NCBI RefSeq assembly: GCF_000424005.1
Contig: NZ_AUJB01000010.1
Location: 124,001 to 188,000, forward strand
Reading direction: 5' to 3'
Source: Pseudobutyrivibrio ruminis CF1b
Lineage (GTDB): Bacteria > Bacillota > Clostridia > Lachnospirales > Lachnospiraceae
Length of the DNA: 64,000 nt
Positions within the stretch are counted from its first letter, which is position 1. The number at the start of each line of letters is the position of its first letter. The notes beneath the pieces were generated by a model, which was not told the origin of the DNA, ran no database searches, and saw only the letters and a list, made by a program, of their open reading frames with translations. Made by a program: the position numbers and the translations under genes. Shown here in pieces: positions 8,053 to 18,583 of this stretch.

Positions 8053-9519
8053 ATGGAACTTAAGGATAGACACGTATACGAAAGAAATAAACTTGCATTC
8101 AAGTTTGGTAGTATCATTATGGGCTTTGAACTATTGTCCACAATAGTTTATCGTGCCGCCAGAGTTGGGTTTCTTACCACGACGGTGATGTTAGTGTGCC
8201 AAATATTGATTGCAGGTTTTTTTGTTTATAGTTACTTACGTTATAGTAAGAGAAATCGCGGAAAATATTTAATGATGATGGCGCTTTTGGGCAGTTATCT
8301 TGTAGTAATGCTTGGTAGTGTTCACATCACTTATATCTGGGCCTTTGGACCAGGTATTTTGGTTTTGGTGTTACTGTTTGCTGATAATAAGTTGACGCTG
8401 GTAACTGCAGTTTCAGTTGTAGGTATTAATGTTATTTATATACCACTGTTCTTTAAATATTCGGTAGAGGTTGCTGACAGACAATATGCCGTTTATACAG
8501 ATACTGTATTCTCGCTTCTTATTGCACTTATGTCAGTATTCTATGTTCTACTTAACAGCAGACATAATGCGGAGTCGGTAGAAGAGATTGAGGAGGGAGC
8601 CAGACTGCAGGAAGAAAATGCAAGAGTAATGAAGGAGATTGGTGAGCAGATTGCATCAAAGCTTGAGGATGCCAATGAGGCAATGGAAGGATTGGCATCA
8701 AAAGTTCAGTCTTCTGCTGAAAGTGCTCAGCAGATTTCGGAGTCTGTTACATTGACAGCAGAGGCTGTACAGACACAGACGGAGATGAATGCAAATATCA
8801 CAGAGTCTCTTGAAAATATAGCTCATCAGTCCCGGGCAATGAGACGAAATGCTGATGAGGTTACAGAAAATATCAGCGATGGTAATTCCCTTGTACAGGA
8901 GCTTAGAAAGAAGTCGGAGGAATCGTCTGCTATCAATGCAGAGACAGCTACAATGACAGCAGATTTGCAGCAGTCAGCAGATACAGTAAAGGATATCGTA
9001 AGTACGATTCTCGATATCAGTGGACAGACAAATTTGCTTGCTCTTAACGCTTCTATCGAGGCAGCCCGTGCCGGTGAGGCAGGAAAGGGATTCGCAGTAG
9101 TTGCTGATGAGATTAGAGCTCTTTCAGAACATACAAAGGAATCTGCAGAGGAAATTGCAAACACTATCGATGAGCTTATAAAGAAGGTAACTATCGCATC
9201 TGACAATATGCAGCGTTCCGTAGATTCTGCAAATCAGCAGGGTGAGATGATTGTGGAGACTGGAGATAAGTTCAAGGAGATTCTTGAGAAGGTAACTGAT
9301 TTAACAAGACGTGCCACAGTTATTTCTGAGGATGTTGATTCCTGCGTAGATGCAAATACAAAGGTTATGGATGCAATCAGTAATCTTTCTGCTACATCAG
9401 AAGAGGTTGCTGCATCAGCAGAGTCCAGCATCACAATTAGCGAGGATTGCGAGAATGATATGAAGAATACAGAAGATATTCTTCATGCGATTTTGGAAAT
9501 CAGCCGCGCAAACAATTAA
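8053..9519 (+). CDS. Methyl-accepting chemotaxis protein with a multi-helix membrane domain
   Basis: The start is set at 8053 by a perfect AGGAGG at 8044-8049; an in-frame GTG at 8020 is less likely. The 488-residue protein has about six hydrophobic helices in residues 15-160, no long extracellular sensor and no clear HAMP. A coiled-coil signalling domain follows. Its hairpin tip is intact ([20 protein letters not shown], then [13 protein letters not shown], about 318-355), so it should couple to CheW/CheA. Sensing is probably within or across the membrane. It stands alone, 60 bp before the uvrB promoter region. Confidence 0.9.
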   Translation: MELKDRHVYERNKLAFKFGSIIMGFELLSTIVYRAARVGFLTTTVMLVCQILIAGFFVYSYLRYSKRNRGKYLMMMALLGSYLVVMLGSVHITYIWAFGPGILVLVLLFADNKLTLVTAVSVVGINVIYIPLFFKYSVEVADRQYAVYTDTVFSLLIALMSVFYVLLNSRHNAESVEEIEEGARLQEENARVMKEIGEQIASKLEDANEAMEGLASKVQSSAESAQQISESVTLTAEAVQTQTEMNANITESLENIAHQSRAMRRNADEVTENISDGNSLVQELRKKSEESSAINAETATMTADLQQSADTVKDIVSTILDISGQTNLLALNASIEAARAGEAGKGFAVVADEIRALSEHTKESAEEIANTIDELIKKVTIASDNMQRSVDSANQQGEMIVETGDKFKEILEKVTDLTRRATVISEDVDSCVDANTKVMDAISNLSATSEEVAASAESSITISEDCENDMKNTEDILHAILEISRANN

Positions 9520-9541
9520 TTGTGTCAAAGCAAACAGATGT

Positions 9542-9600
9542 TTGATTTATATTAAAGCTGTGTTATAATGGGACTATCCCATTTAATGCAGCTTTTTTTA
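9542..9600 (+). terminator. Terminator hairpin with the uvrB promoter inside it
   Basis: AAAGCTG (9554-9560) pairs with CAGCTTT (9589-9595), and inside it ATGGGA (9568-9573) pairs with TCCCAT (9577-9582); a T run follows. The same bases hold a promoter: TTGATT (9542-9547), 16 bp, TATAAT (9564-9569). Transcripts from upstream meet the whole hairpin, while those starting here do not. Confidence 0.75.
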
Positions 9601-9609
9601 GGTGAGAAT

Positions 9610-11589
9610 ATGGACTTTAAATTACATTCACAGTTTAAGCCTACAGGCGATCAGCCTCAGGCTATAGAAGATTTGGTCCGTGGTTTCAAAGAGGGAAATC
9701 AGATGGAGACACTTTTAGGCGTCACTGGTTCTGGAAAGACTTTCACCATGGCCAATGTTATAGAACAGCTGAATAAGCCTACCTTGATTATTGCTCACAA
9801 TAAGACACTGGCAGGCCAGCTTTATTCCGAGTTCAAGGAATTTTTCCCAGAGAATGCAGTTGAATATTTTGTATCCTACTACGATTACTATCAGCCTGAG
9901 GCCTACGTGCCTAGCACTGATACCTACATCGCAAAGGATTCTTCTATTAATGATGAGATAGATAAATTGCGTCTGTCTGCTACAGCATCTTTGTCTGAGC
10001 GCCGAGACGTTATTATCGTGTCATCGGTTTCTTGTATCTACGGTATTGGTGAGCCAGATGATTTCCAGAACATGATGGTTAGCTTACGTCCGGGAGATAT
10101 GAAGGACAGGGATGATGTTATCCATGAGCTTATTAATATCCAGTATATGAGAAATGATATGGATTTTGCCCGTGGTACCTTCCGTGTTCGTGGAGATACT
10201 CTTGAGGTTATTCCAGCCAACACCAGCGACTATGGTATCCGTATTGAGTTCTTCGGTGATGAGATAGACCGTATATGCGAAACAGAAATCATGACAGGTC
10301 AGGTGAAGCGAGAGCTGGAGCATGTGGCTATTTTCCCAGCCAGTCACTATGTTATCCCTCAGGACAAGATTAATTCAGCCTGCGCCAGCATTGAGGCAGA
10401 GCTGGATGAGAGAATCAAATATTTCAAATCAGAGGATAAGTTAATCGAGGCTCAGCGAATTGGTGAGCGTACTAACTTTGATATAGAGATGCTTCGTGAG
10501 ACAGGCTTCTGTTCTGGCATCGAGAATTACAGCCGTCATATGACCAATCAGCAGCCTGGGGAGCCACCTAAGTGTCTTATCGATTACTTCGGTGATGATT
10601 TCCTTATTATCGTGGATGAGAGCCATATTACATTGCCACAGGTTCGTGGTATGTTCGCGGGAGACCAGGCCAGAAAGCGTACCCTTGTTGAGTATGGTTT
10701 CAGACTTCCATCAGCACTTGATAACAGGCCACTGAACTTTGGTGAATTCGAGTCAAAGATAGACCAGATTATGTTCGTGTCGGCCACACCTGGCGACTAC
10801 GAAGAGGAGCACGAGATGCTTCGTACCGAGCAGGTTATTCGTCCAACAGGACTTTTGGATCCAGAGGTGGAAGTTCGCCCGGTTGAGGGACAGATTGACG
10901 ACCTGTTCAACGAGATTAAGAAAGAGACAGCTAAGAAAAATAAAGTAATGATTACCACCCTTACCAAGCGCATGGCCGAAGACCTTACGGATTACCTTGC
11001 AGAGCTTGGTGTCAGGGTTAAATACATGCATTCCGACATCGACACTATGGAGCGTGCGGAAATCATCCGTGACCTGCGACTGGACGTGTTTGATGTACTT
11101 GTTGGAATCAATCTTCTTCGAGAAGGTCTGGATATCCCAGAGATTACACTGGTGGCTATTTTGGATGCAGATAAGGAAGGCTTCCTTCGTAGTGAGCGTT
11201 CCCTTATTCAGACCATCGGTCGTGCTGCCAGAAACTCAGAAGGTCACGTTATCATGTATGCCGACACCATGACAGAATCAATGGAAAAGGCTATCTCTGA
11301 GACGGAGCGTCGTCGCGAGATTCAAAAGGCATACAACGAGGCCAATGGAATCACGCCTACCACTATCCAGAAATCTGTCCGCGAGCTTATCTCCATTTCC
11401 AAGGATATTGCCAAGAAGGAAATGCAGTTTAAGAAGGAACCAGAAGAGATGGATAAGCAGGAGCTTGAGAAGCTTATTGCAGACATCCAGAAGAAGATGC
11501 AGAAAGCTGCAGCAGAGCTGAACTTCGAGGCTGCGGCTGAGTATCGTGACAAGATGGTAGAGTTAAAGAACATGTTATTGGAGTTATAA
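9610..11589 (+). CDS. uvrB: UvrABC excinuclease subunit B
   Basis: UvrB is the damage-verifying helicase-like subunit of nucleotide excision repair, loaded onto DNA by UvrA and then joined by UvrC. The 659-residue protein shows the Walker A GVTGSGKT (about 37-44), the beta-hairpin region [12 protein letters not shown] (about 93-104), the DESH box (about 336) and a C-terminal UVR motif (about 620-655) that binds UvrC. An ATG at 9568 is in frame but lies inside the terminator hairpin, while ATG 9610 has TAGGTGAG in front and gives the normal N-terminus ([18 protein letters not shown]). uvrA follows one base after the stop. Confidence 0.97.
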   Translation: MDFKLHSQFKPTGDQPQAIEDLVRGFKEGNQMETLLGVTGSGKTFTMANVIEQLNKPTLIIAHNKTLAGQLYSEFKEFFPENAVEYFVSYYDYYQPEAYVPSTDTYIAKDSSINDEIDKLRLSATASLSERRDVIIVSSVSCIYGIGEPDDFQNMMVSLRPGDMKDRDDVIHELINIQYMRNDMDFARGTFRVRGDTLEVIPANTSDYGIRIEFFGDEIDRICETEIMTGQVKRELEHVAIFPASHYVIPQDKINSACASIEAELDERIKYFKSEDKLIEAQRIGERTNFDIEMLRETGFCSGIENYSRHMTNQQPGEPPKCLIDYFGDDFLIIVDESHITLPQVRGMFAGDQARKRTLVEYGFRLPSALDNRPLNFGEFESKIDQIMFVSATPGDYEEEHEMLRTEQVIRPTGLLDPEVEVRPVEGQIDDLFNEIKKETAKKNKVMITTLTKRMAEDLTDYLAELGVRVKYMHSDIDTMERAEIIRDLRLDVFDVLVGINLLREGLDIPEITLVAILDADKEGFLRSERSLIQTIGRAARNSEGHVIMYADTMTESMEKAISETERRREIQKAYNEANGITPTTIQKSVRELISISKDIAKKEMQFKKEPEEMDKQELEKLIADIQKKMQKAAAELNFEAAAEYRDKMVELKNMLLEL

Positions 11590-11590
11590 A

Positions 11591-14419
11591 ATGAAAGAAC
11601 GAAAATACATCAAAATAAAAGGAGCCAACGAACACAATCTGAAGAATGTCAGCATCGACATTCCACGTGATGAGTTTGTGGTGCTAACAGGCCTTTCCGG
11701 CTCAGGAAAATCCTCATTGGCATTCGATACAATCTTCGCCGAAGGACAGCGTCGCTACATGGAATCATTATCATCCTATGCCCGCCAGTTCTTAGGCCAG
11801 ATGGAAAAACCAAATGTAGAGCATATGGAAGGTATGCCACCTGCCATCTCTATTGATCAGAAGAGCACCAACCACAACCCACGTTCTACAGTAGGAACAG
11901 TTACAGAGATTTACGACTACATGCGACTTCTCTATGCCCGCTGCGGTGTGCCACACTGTCCAAACTGTGGCAAGCCTATCAGCAAGCAGACAGTTGACCA
12001 GATGGTAGATGTGATTATGGCTCTTCCAGAACGTACCAGAATCCAGCTCCTTGCTCCAGTTGTAAGAGGCCGAAAGGGTACCCATGAGAAGCTTTTTGAG
12101 AAGGCAAAGAAGTCAGGTTATGTTCGTGTAAACGTAGACGGAAATGTTTACGATTTATCAGAGGAAATCCTTTTAGATAAAAATATCAAGCACAACATCG
12201 AGATAGTTGTAGACCGTCTCGTTATCAAGGAAGGCATCGAGAAACGTCTTACAGATTCTATCGAGGCAGTGCTAAAGCTGGCAGAGGGACTGATGATAGT
12301 AGATGTTATCGATGGTGAGCCTATCAGATTTTCAGAAGGATTCTCATGTCCAGATTGTGGCATCAGCATTGATGAGGTGGAGCCACGAAGCTTCTCTTTC
12401 AACAATCCATTCGGTGCCTGCCCAGAGTGTTTTGGTCTGGGATATAAGATGGAGTTTGACGAGGACCTTATGATTCCTGATAAGAGCCTTTCATTTAATG
12501 ATGGCTGTGTTCAGGTAATGGGCTGGCAGTCATCCAACAAGGCATCAAGCTTTGCCCACGCTTTGCTTGAAGCTCTTGCAAAGGAGTACAAGTTCTCCCT
12601 TGATACACCATACAAGGATTTACCTGAGAAGGTTCGCCACATGTTCATCCATGGTTTTGATAAGTCGGTGGATGTTCACTATGAAGGACAGCGAGGACGT
12701 GGTGTTTACCCTACAGTATTCGAGGGACTTATTGAAAATGTAAATCGTCGATATAAGGAGACATTCTCAGAGTCTGCCAAGAGAGAGTACGAGGAGTTCA
12801 TGTTCTACAGTGAGTGTCCTTGCTGCCATGGTCAGCGTCTGAAGAAGGAATCACTGGCTGTCACAATCGACGACAAAAATATCTTTGAGATGACTCAGTA
12901 TCCTATCCATGAGCTTTATGATTTGATTGAGAATCTTCAGCTTACAGAGCAGCAGAAGAAGATAGGTGCTGTAGTATTAAAGGAAATTAGAAACAGACTT
13001 AAATTCATGGTGGATGTAGGTCTTGATTATCTTACACTTAGCCGAGCTACTGCATCCCTTTCAGGTGGAGAGGCCCAGCGAATCAGACTTGCTACCCAGA
13101 TTGGCTCAGGTTTGGTGGGTGTTGCCTACATTTTGGATGAGCCATCTATCGGTCTGCACCAGAAGGATAATGACAAGTTATTAGCGTCCCTTAAGGGATT
13201 GAGAGACCTTGGAAATACGCTGATTGTGGTAGAGCATGATGCGGATACCATGAAGGCTGCGGATTATCTTGTGGATATCGGCCCTCGCGCCGGCAAGGAT
13301 GGTGGAGAAGTGGTTGCCGCCGGAACACCTGCAGAGATTATGGCTAATCCAAATTCCATTACAGGTCAGTACCTTAGCGGAAAGCTTTGCATCCCTGTTC
13401 CTTCTGAAAGAAGAGAGCCAAAGGGCTGGCTCACAATCAAGGGGGCAAGGGAGCACAACCTTAAGAATATTGATGTAGATATTCCACTTGGAATAATGAC
13501 AGTTGTTACTGGCGTTTCAGGTTCTGGAAAGAGCTCGCTTATTAACGAGATTCTTTACAAGGATTTGGCAAAGCGCCTGAACAGAGCAAGAAAGATTTCT
13601 GGAAAGCATGATGACATCATCGGCACAGAAGCTCTTGATAAAGTTATCGATATCGACCAGTCGCCAATCGGACGTACACCTCGTTCAAATCCTGCCACAT
13701 ATACAGGTGTATTTGATCTGATTCGTGATTTGTTTGCCGGTACTACCGAAGCAAAGGAGCGTGGCTATAGTAAGGGCCGATTCTCCTTCAATGTGAAGGG
13801 TGGTCGCTGCGAGGCATGCTCTGGAGACGGAATTATCAAAATCGAGATGCACTTCCTTCCGGATGTGTATGTTCCTTGTGAGGTATGTGGTGGAAAGCGT
13901 TATAACCGTGAGACTCTTGAGGTTCACTACAAGGGCAAGACCATCTACGATATCCTTGATATGACAGTAGAAGAGGCGGTAGAGTTCTTTAAGAATGTAC
14001 CTAGCATTCTCAATAAGATTCAGAGTCTTTACGATGTAGGACTGGGCTATATCAAGCTTGGTCAGCCATCTACTACACTTTCGGGTGGAGAGGCTCAGCG
14101 AATCAAGCTTGCCACTGAGCTTTCACGCCGTGCTACTGGAAAGACAATTTACATTCTTGATGAGCCTACAACAGGATTGCATTTTGATGATGTAAACAAG
14201 CTTGTAGAAATCATGAGAAAGCTTTCTGATTCAGGAAACACTGTTGTGGTTATTGAGCATAATCTTGATGTTATCAAGTGTGCAGACTACATTATCGACA
14301 TGGGACCAGACGGAGGAGACAGAGGTGGTACTGTGATTGCCAAGGGTACTCCAGAGGAGATTGTGAAGGTTAAAAATAGCTATACAGGACAGTATCTGAA
14401 AGAATACTTGAATCCTTAA
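11591..14419 (+). CDS. uvrA: UvrABC excinuclease subunit A
   Basis: UvrA is the dimeric ABC-type ATPase that first recognises bulky DNA lesions and delivers UvrB. The 942-residue length is standard. Both ATPase halves are complete: Walker [10 protein letters not shown] (about 34) and GVSGSGKSS (about 640), and two signature LSGGEAQRI motifs (about 490 and 830). Zinc-binding cysteines are present ([18 protein letters not shown] with CEVCGGKR). It forms an operon with uvrB and is probably damage-inducible with it, although no SOS box was identified. Confidence 0.97.
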   Translation: MKERKYIKIKGANEHNLKNVSIDIPRDEFVVLTGLSGSGKSSLAFDTIFAEGQRRYMESLSSYARQFLGQMEKPNVEHMEGMPPAISIDQKSTNHNPRSTVGTVTEIYDYMRLLYARCGVPHCPNCGKPISKQTVDQMVDVIMALPERTRIQLLAPVVRGRKGTHEKLFEKAKKSGYVRVNVDGNVYDLSEEILLDKNIKHNIEIVVDRLVIKEGIEKRLTDSIEAVLKLAEGLMIVDVIDGEPIRFSEGFSCPDCGISIDEVEPRSFSFNNPFGACPECFGLGYKMEFDEDLMIPDKSLSFNDGCVQVMGWQSSNKASSFAHALLEALAKEYKFSLDTPYKDLPEKVRHMFIHGFDKSVDVHYEGQRGRGVYPTVFEGLIENVNRRYKETFSESAKREYEEFMFYSECPCCHGQRLKKESLAVTIDDKNIFEMTQYPIHELYDLIENLQLTEQQKKIGAVVLKEIRNRLKFMVDVGLDYLTLSRATASLSGGEAQRIRLATQIGSGLVGVAYILDEPSIGLHQKDNDKLLASLKGLRDLGNTLIVVEHDADTMKAADYLVDIGPRAGKDGGEVVAAGTPAEIMANPNSITGQYLSGKLCIPVPSERREPKGWLTIKGAREHNLKNIDVDIPLGIMTVVTGVSGSGKSSLINEILYKDLAKRLNRARKISGKHDDIIGTEALDKVIDIDQSPIGRTPRSNPATYTGVFDLIRDLFAGTTEAKERGYSKGRFSFNVKGGRCEACSGDGIIKIEMHFLPDVYVPCEVCGGKRYNRETLEVHYKGKTIYDILDMTVEEAVEFFKNVPSILNKIQSLYDVGLGYIKLGQPSTTLSGGEAQRIKLATELSRRATGKTIYILDEPTTGLHFDDVNKLVEIMRKLSDSGNTVVVIEHNLDVIKCADYIIDMGPDGGDRGGTVIAKGTPEEIVKVKNSYTGQYLKEYLNP

Positions 14420-14429
14420 GAATTTCGTA

Positions 14430-14474
14430 TATAATAGAAAAGTAAAAATGCGTAAATCTGTCCAAATCGGACAG
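14430..14474 (+). promoter_or_regulatory. -10 box and small palindrome before mreB
   Basis: A perfect TATAAT lies at 14430-14435, and the palindrome CTGTCC-AAATC-GGACAG at 14458-14474, just inside the predicted 5' leader. It may be an operator or leader hairpin. No clear -35 box was found. Confidence 0.45.
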
Positions 14475-14510
14475 TTCTAGAATATACAGAAATTAGAAAG
14501 GAATAAGAAA

Positions 14511-15491
14511 ATGGCAGGTTCAGATATCGGAATTGATTTAGGTACAGCTAGCGTTCTTGTATATGCAAAGGGCAAGGGCGTTGTTTTAAAAGAGCCTTCA
14601 GTAGTGGCTTTTGATAGAGATACTAACAAGATTAAGGAAATCGGTGAGGAGGCACGTCTTATGATTGGACGTACTCCTGGTAATATTGTGGCAGTTCGTC
14701 CACTTCGTCAGGGTGTTATCTCTGACTACACAGTTACAGAAAAGATGATTAAGTACTTCGTACAGAAGGCTATGGGCAAAAAGAGCTACCGCAAGCCTCG
14801 TATTGCTGTTTGCGTACCTTCTGGTGCTACAGAAGTAGAGAAGCGTGCCGTTGAGGATGCAGCTTTTGCAGCAGGCGCACGTGAGGTATCTATCATCGAA
14901 GAGCCTATCGCAGCAGCTATCGGTGCTGGTATCGATATTTCACTTCCAATGGGTAACATGATTGTAGATATCGGTGGTGGTACAGCAGATATCGCTGTTA
15001 TCTCACTTGGTAGCTCAGTTGTCAGCACATCTATCAAGGTTGCTGGTGATGATTTCGACGAGGCTATCGTTCGTTACATGAGAAAGAAGCACAATCTTCT
15101 TATTGGTGAGCGTACAGCCGAGGATATTAAGATTAAGATTGGTCGTTGCTTCCCACTTGGCGAGGCTGAGACTATGGATGTTAGAGGAAGAAACCTTGTT
15201 TCAGGTCTTCCAAAGACTATTACAGTTTCTTCAGAGGAGACAGAGGAGGCTCTTAAGGAGTCTACAATGCAGATCGTTGAGGCTATTCACTCTGTTCTTG
15301 AGAAGACTCCACCAGAGCTTGCAGCTGACGTTGCCGACAGAGGTATCGTTCTTACAGGTGGTGGTGCACTTCTTCGTGGTCTTGAGGAGCTTATCGAGGA
15401 CCGCACAGGTATCAACACAATGACAGCTGACGAGGCTATGACTTGCGTAGCTATCGGTACAGGCCGTTACGTAGAGCTTTTATCAGATTAA
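14511..15491 (+). CDS. mreB: MreB/Mbl-type bacterial actin
   Basis: MreB polymers guide the cell-wall synthesis machinery along the membrane and keep the cell rod-shaped. The 326-residue protein has the actin-fold phosphate loop GIDLGTASVLVYAKGKGVVL (about 7-26), the second phosphate motif MIVDIGGGTADIAVIS (about 152-167) and the adenosine motif GIVLTGGGALLRGL (about 285-298). It is isolated from mreCD and followed by flagellar rod genes, the arrangement known for mbl-flhO-flhP in Firmicutes. It may therefore be Mbl rather than MreB proper. A strong terminator follows. Confidence 0.92.
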   Translation: MAGSDIGIDLGTASVLVYAKGKGVVLKEPSVVAFDRDTNKIKEIGEEARLMIGRTPGNIVAVRPLRQGVISDYTVTEKMIKYFVQKAMGKKSYRKPRIAVCVPSGATEVEKRAVEDAAFAAGAREVSIIEEPIAAAIGAGIDISLPMGNMIVDIGGGTADIAVISLGSSVVSTSIKVAGDDFDEAIVRYMRKKHNLLIGERTAEDIKIKIGRCFPLGEAETMDVRGRNLVSGLPKTITVSSEETEEALKESTMQIVEAIHSVLEKTPPELAADVADRGIVLTGGGALLRGLEELIEDRTGINTMTADEAMTCVAIGTGRYVELLSD

Positions 15492-15511
15492 TTATATACG
15501 GGTAAATATTT

Positions 15512-15556
15512 ATAACCCCAATTGTTAAAATTTTTAACAGTTGGGGTTATTTTTAT
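15512..15556 (+). terminator. Terminator after mreB
   Basis: ATAACCCCAA-TTGTTAAAA pairs with TTTTTAACA-GTTGGGGTTAT, one long stem with an almost closed loop and a T-rich 3' side. Confidence 0.85.
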
Positions 15557-15620
15557 TTTAAAGTCTCCGATAACCTAGATGTAGAATATTGTAAAGATTG
15601 CTTTTTAGTAGGGGGCTCAC

Positions 15621-16424
15621 ATGGTAAAAGGACTCTATACAGGCTATACCGGCATGGTTAATGAGCAGAGACGAATGGATGTTATGACTAACAATCTTGC
15701 CAACTCTGCTACCACAGGATATAAGAAGGAAGCTATGATTGCCCAGGCTTTCGATGAGCGTTTAGCAATCAAAATCAAAGATACATCCCATTTACACAAT
15801 GCCCCAGAGGGAATCGGATATATTTCCCTTGGAACAAAGGTTGGAGAGACCTATACAAATTGGGATCAGGGTGCATTCCAGATTACCGATAAGGATTCGG
15901 ATGTGGCTTTGGCTGGAAAAGGATTCTTCGCCATTGAATTCACTAACAAGGCTGGTGAGACATCTATCAAATACACAAGAGACGGCGCCTTTGTAGTAGA
16001 TGTAGATGGATATCTCAGAACAGTGGATGGTGATTATGTCCTTACTCAGGATGGAGCGATGAATTCCCAGGGTGGAGAAGATAATTACGTACAGATTGAT
16101 CCTAATCTCAAATATCAGATATCTCCAGATGGAACAATCAGACAGAACGGAGAGGAAGTTACCACTATAGGTGTTGTAGATATTGAGGATTACGATTACA
16201 TAAATAAATATGGTGAGAACCTATATGATTTAATCGATGGAGGTACCATTATTGAAAGTGAGGCGTCAGTGCAGCAGGGTATGCTGGAGGCCTCAAATGT
16301 AAACGTAATTGATGAAATGGTTAGCATGATTACAATCGCAAGAGCATACGAGGCTGGACAGAAGATGATTCAGGCTGAGGATGAGACCTTGGAAAAGACA
16401 TGTAATCAGGTAGGCAATGTATAG
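15621..16424 (+). CDS. flhO: Flagellar hook-basal body protein, FlhO/FlgF-type rod protein
   Basis: This 267-residue flagellar rod component has the shared N-terminal rod signature (LYTGYTGMVNEQRRMDVMTN, then NNLANSATTGYKK) and the C-terminal partner segment (SNVNVIDEMVSMITIARAYEAGQKMI). The two ends form the coiled-coil core of the rod. It is exported by the flagellar type III system and has no Sec signal. It is 11 bp from the next, paralogous gene. FlgF and FlhO are hard to tell apart; position after mreB/mbl favours FlhO. Confidence 0.9.
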   Translation: MVKGLYTGYTGMVNEQRRMDVMTNNLANSATTGYKKEAMIAQAFDERLAIKIKDTSHLHNAPEGIGYISLGTKVGETYTNWDQGAFQITDKDSDVALAGKGFFAIEFTNKAGETSIKYTRDGAFVVDVDGYLRTVDGDYVLTQDGAMNSQGGEDNYVQIDPNLKYQISPDGTIRQNGEEVTTIGVVDIEDYDYINKYGENLYDLIDGGTIIESEASVQQGMLEASNVNVIDEMVSMITIARAYEAGQKMIQAEDETLEKTCNQVGNV

Positions 16425-16435
16425 GAGGTAGCTAG

Positions 16436-17254
16436 ATGGTAAGATCGTTATGGTCCGGCGCATCCGGAATGAAGGGCCAGCAGGTCCAGGTAGATACAAT
16501 TGCAAACAACCTTGCAAATGTTAACACCACAGCCTACAAGGCGCAGTCAGCCCAGTTTAAGACATTGCTCTATCAGACACTTGAGGCAACAAGTACAAAT
16601 GCTCAAGGCGAGTCAAAGCCTACAAGCGCACAGGTTGGTTTGGGAACAAGAGTAGCATCATTGAATGCAAACTTTACCCAGGGTGCCCAGATGGCTAACG
16701 ATAGCAAGACAGCAATGTGCATCATAGGTGAGGGCTTCTTCGCAGTACAGGATGGAGAAGAAACTCATTATACAAGAAATGGTAATTTTACTTGGGCAAT
16801 TGGTCCTGGTGGAAATAAGGTACTTACCACAGCTGAAGGCTATCAGGTTCTTGATCAGGCCGGACAGGTAGTAACACTTCCAGCAACAGCAGGTGAGCTT
16901 GGTTTTGCAGTAAATATTGATGATGGTTCTTTATCTTACAAGGACGCAGCAGGTAATATTATTCAGACAGGCCAGTCTATAGCTTTATATCAGTTTACTA
17001 ACCGAGTAGGACTTAATAAGATTGGCGAGAATCTTTACGACGAGTCAGATGCTTCTGGCGAACCTATCAGCGAATGGAACACTCAGGGAGTTATTCGAAG
17101 CCAGATTGCTCAGTGCTATTTGGAAGGCTCAAACGTAAATGTAGCTGATGAAATGGTAAATCTTATCATTGCTCAGCGTGCATATGAAATGAACTCAAAG
17201 GCTATTACCACTTCAGATACTATGCTGGAGCAGGCTAACAACCTTAAGAGATAA
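16436..17254 (+). CDS. flhP: Flagellar hook-basal body protein, FlhP/FlgG-type rod protein
   Basis: This 272-residue paralogue of the upstream gene builds the distal rod. It carries LWSGASGMKGQQVQVDTIAN, NNLANVNTTAYKAQ, a central LGTRVASLNANFTQGAQMAN segment and the C-terminal SNVNVADEMVNLIIAQRAYEMNSKAI. The start has TAGGAGGTAG just before it. With the upstream gene and the downstream rod-binding protein it forms a small rod-assembly operon, apart from the main flagellar locus. Confidence 0.92.
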   Translation: MVRSLWSGASGMKGQQVQVDTIANNLANVNTTAYKAQSAQFKTLLYQTLEATSTNAQGESKPTSAQVGLGTRVASLNANFTQGAQMANDSKTAMCIIGEGFFAVQDGEETHYTRNGNFTWAIGPGGNKVLTTAEGYQVLDQAGQVVTLPATAGELGFAVNIDDGSLSYKDAAGNIIQTGQSIALYQFTNRVGLNKIGENLYDESDASGEPISEWNTQGVIRSQIAQCYLEGSNVNVADEMVNLIIAQRAYEMNSKAITTSDTMLEQANNLKR

Positions 17255-17303
17255 AAGTAGTTAAAAAGGGATAGTAGTTGTTGTCACGAAAGGGGACAAA
17301 AAA

Positions 17304-17759
17304 ATGGATGTAACAGGAATGAGCACGTATTTACAAACTCAATACGCGAATCAAACAAAGGCAAATGCTGATGCAACTGCCAAATCTGTCAACGGCATTT
17401 CGAAGGATTCCAGCAAGGAAGAAATCACCAAGGCGGTAAAGGATTTCGAGACCTACATGATGGAGCAGGTCATCAAGCAGATGAAGGAGACCTTCGTAAA
17501 CGAGGATGAGGATAAAGATACAACAATGTCGCAGTACAAGGATCTTTATCTTGATCAAGCTATTACACATATTGCTTCACAGCTTGTGGACCAGATAGGC
17601 GGTTCGGTAACAGATGACTTCGTAGAGCAGATTATGAGAAACTATGGAATTACTGGAACAGTTAATCAGGCTGTCGAGAACACAGGTCTCAACAATGAAG
17701 ATGTATCTGACGATATAGCAAAGGCTAATTCTTCTACAGTGCAGTCAGTTCAAAGTTAA
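17304..17759 (+). CDS. flgJ: Rod-binding protein (FlgJ N-terminal domain type)
   Basis: This 151-residue protein matches the FlgJ N-terminal rod-capping domain: KAVKDFETYMMEQVIKQMKE (about 44-63), YKDLYLDQAITHIASQL (about 78-94) and GGSVTDDFVEQIMRNYG. It lacks the muramidase domain seen in proteobacterial FlgJ, as is usual in Firmicutes, so wall opening must be done by another enzyme. It is the last gene of the rod operon and is followed by a perfect terminator. Confidence 0.85.
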   Translation: MDVTGMSTYLQTQYANQTKANADATAKSVNGISKDSSKEEITKAVKDFETYMMEQVIKQMKETFVNEDEDKDTTMSQYKDLYLDQAITHIASQLVDQIGGSVTDDFVEQIMRNYGITGTVNQAVENTGLNNEDVSDDIAKANSSTVQSVQS

Positions 17760-17775
17760 TATGATTTTGATTACA

Positions 17776-17805
17776 TGCCACCCAGAGATTCTGGGTGGCA
17801 TTTTT
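17776..17805 (+). terminator. Terminator of the flagellar rod operon
   Basis: TGCCACCCAG-AGATT-CTGGGTGGCA is a perfect 10-bp stem followed by TTTTT. It marks the left edge of the AT-rich island. Confidence 0.95.
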
Positions 17806-17865
17806 GGGTTTTGGAATGATTGGAGACAAAAAATATAGATGAATAGTTTCACATTAATATCGTAG

Positions 17866-18166
17866 TTATCGCAAAGTAACGATGCTGTACTGCATTAGAG
17901 GTACTTTGCGATAAAATATCGGTCTTGATTCTATAAATATTATCGCAAACTAGTCACTTTACTGGTTTTATAGGAGCTCTTGTGATAGAAATCTATGTAT
18001 TTTCTTATAAAATCCTCATGAAAAGTTTGAAATATTGTAAATATCTATCGCGGAGTAGCTTGAAAGTAGTATAACCTCGTGGATTTGTGATATGGATAAG
18101 AATAAAATTAGACGCTGATTATCACATGAATGGCTATTATGGGTGAAATACTGTAAATTTGCGATA
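17866..18166. repeat. Left palindrome array: four 47-bp units
   Basis: The units lie at 17867-17913, 17941-17987, 18046-18092 and 18120-18166, each exactly 47 bp, with gaps of 27, 58 and 27 bp. Each starts with TATCGC (TATCAC in the fourth) and ends with GCGATA or GTGATA. The first has 13-bp perfect arms, TTATCGCAAAGTA / TACTTTGCGATAA. Interiors are otherwise unrelated. Where arms differ they mostly still pair as RNA through G-U: TATCGCAA with TTGTGATA, and TATCGCGGA with TTTGTGATA. No gene was found in 17,760-18,583 outside the leader of the nuclease gene. Confidence 0.9.
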
Positions 18167-18264
18167 GCAAACAACGATAATACACACAATTCAATCTAAA
18201 TATTGACTATAATTGCATTGGTGGGGGGTAATATATAACGCGAAACGAAAAACTCTTTTGGAAT

Positions 18265-18303
18265 GTAAAATGACAAAATAATTAATTCATTAATGTCATT
18301 ACA
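18265..18303. repeat. AT-rich palindrome upstream of the nuclease gene
   Basis: AATGACA (18269-18275) and TGTCATT (18294-18300) form an inverted repeat, extended by TGTA / TACA with a two-base bulge. It lies between the left array and the nuclease promoter and could be an operator or a weak terminator. Confidence 0.5.
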
Positions 18304-18454
18304 ATAATAGATTTAAAAAACAGATTATTTAAAGGCCGCCATTTTAAATTGATAGTCTTTTTGGCAGAAAAAAATAATGTCCTATATATTATGTGAAGCT
18401 AGAGTTATTAAAAGTTGGCGATAAGACGATTGGTTGCAATAATATAACTTTCTG

Positions 18455-18483
18455 TTGACCCAGAAAAAAATCTATGCTATCTT
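18455..18483 (+). promoter_or_regulatory. Likely promoter of the nuclease gene
   Basis: TTGACC (18455-18460), 17 bp, TATCTT (18478-18483). It would give a 5' leader of about 95 bases. A GGCGATAAG at 18417-18425 lies just upstream and is repeated exactly at 18573-18581 across the ribosome site; both contain the GCGATA half-site of the flanking arrays. Confidence 0.55.
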
Positions 18484-18583
18484 AATCTACGTCATTAATT
18501 TCTAAAATATTTCTTCAAGAAAATCAAATTTTTCCCATTGTAAAATTTACAAATTAAAACAAAATAACAGGAGGCGATAAGCT

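Noticed and set aside
9568-9609. ATG 9568 as the uvrB start
   Set aside because: It lies inside the terminator hairpin and its extra 14 residues are not part of UvrB; ATG 9610 has the ribosome site.
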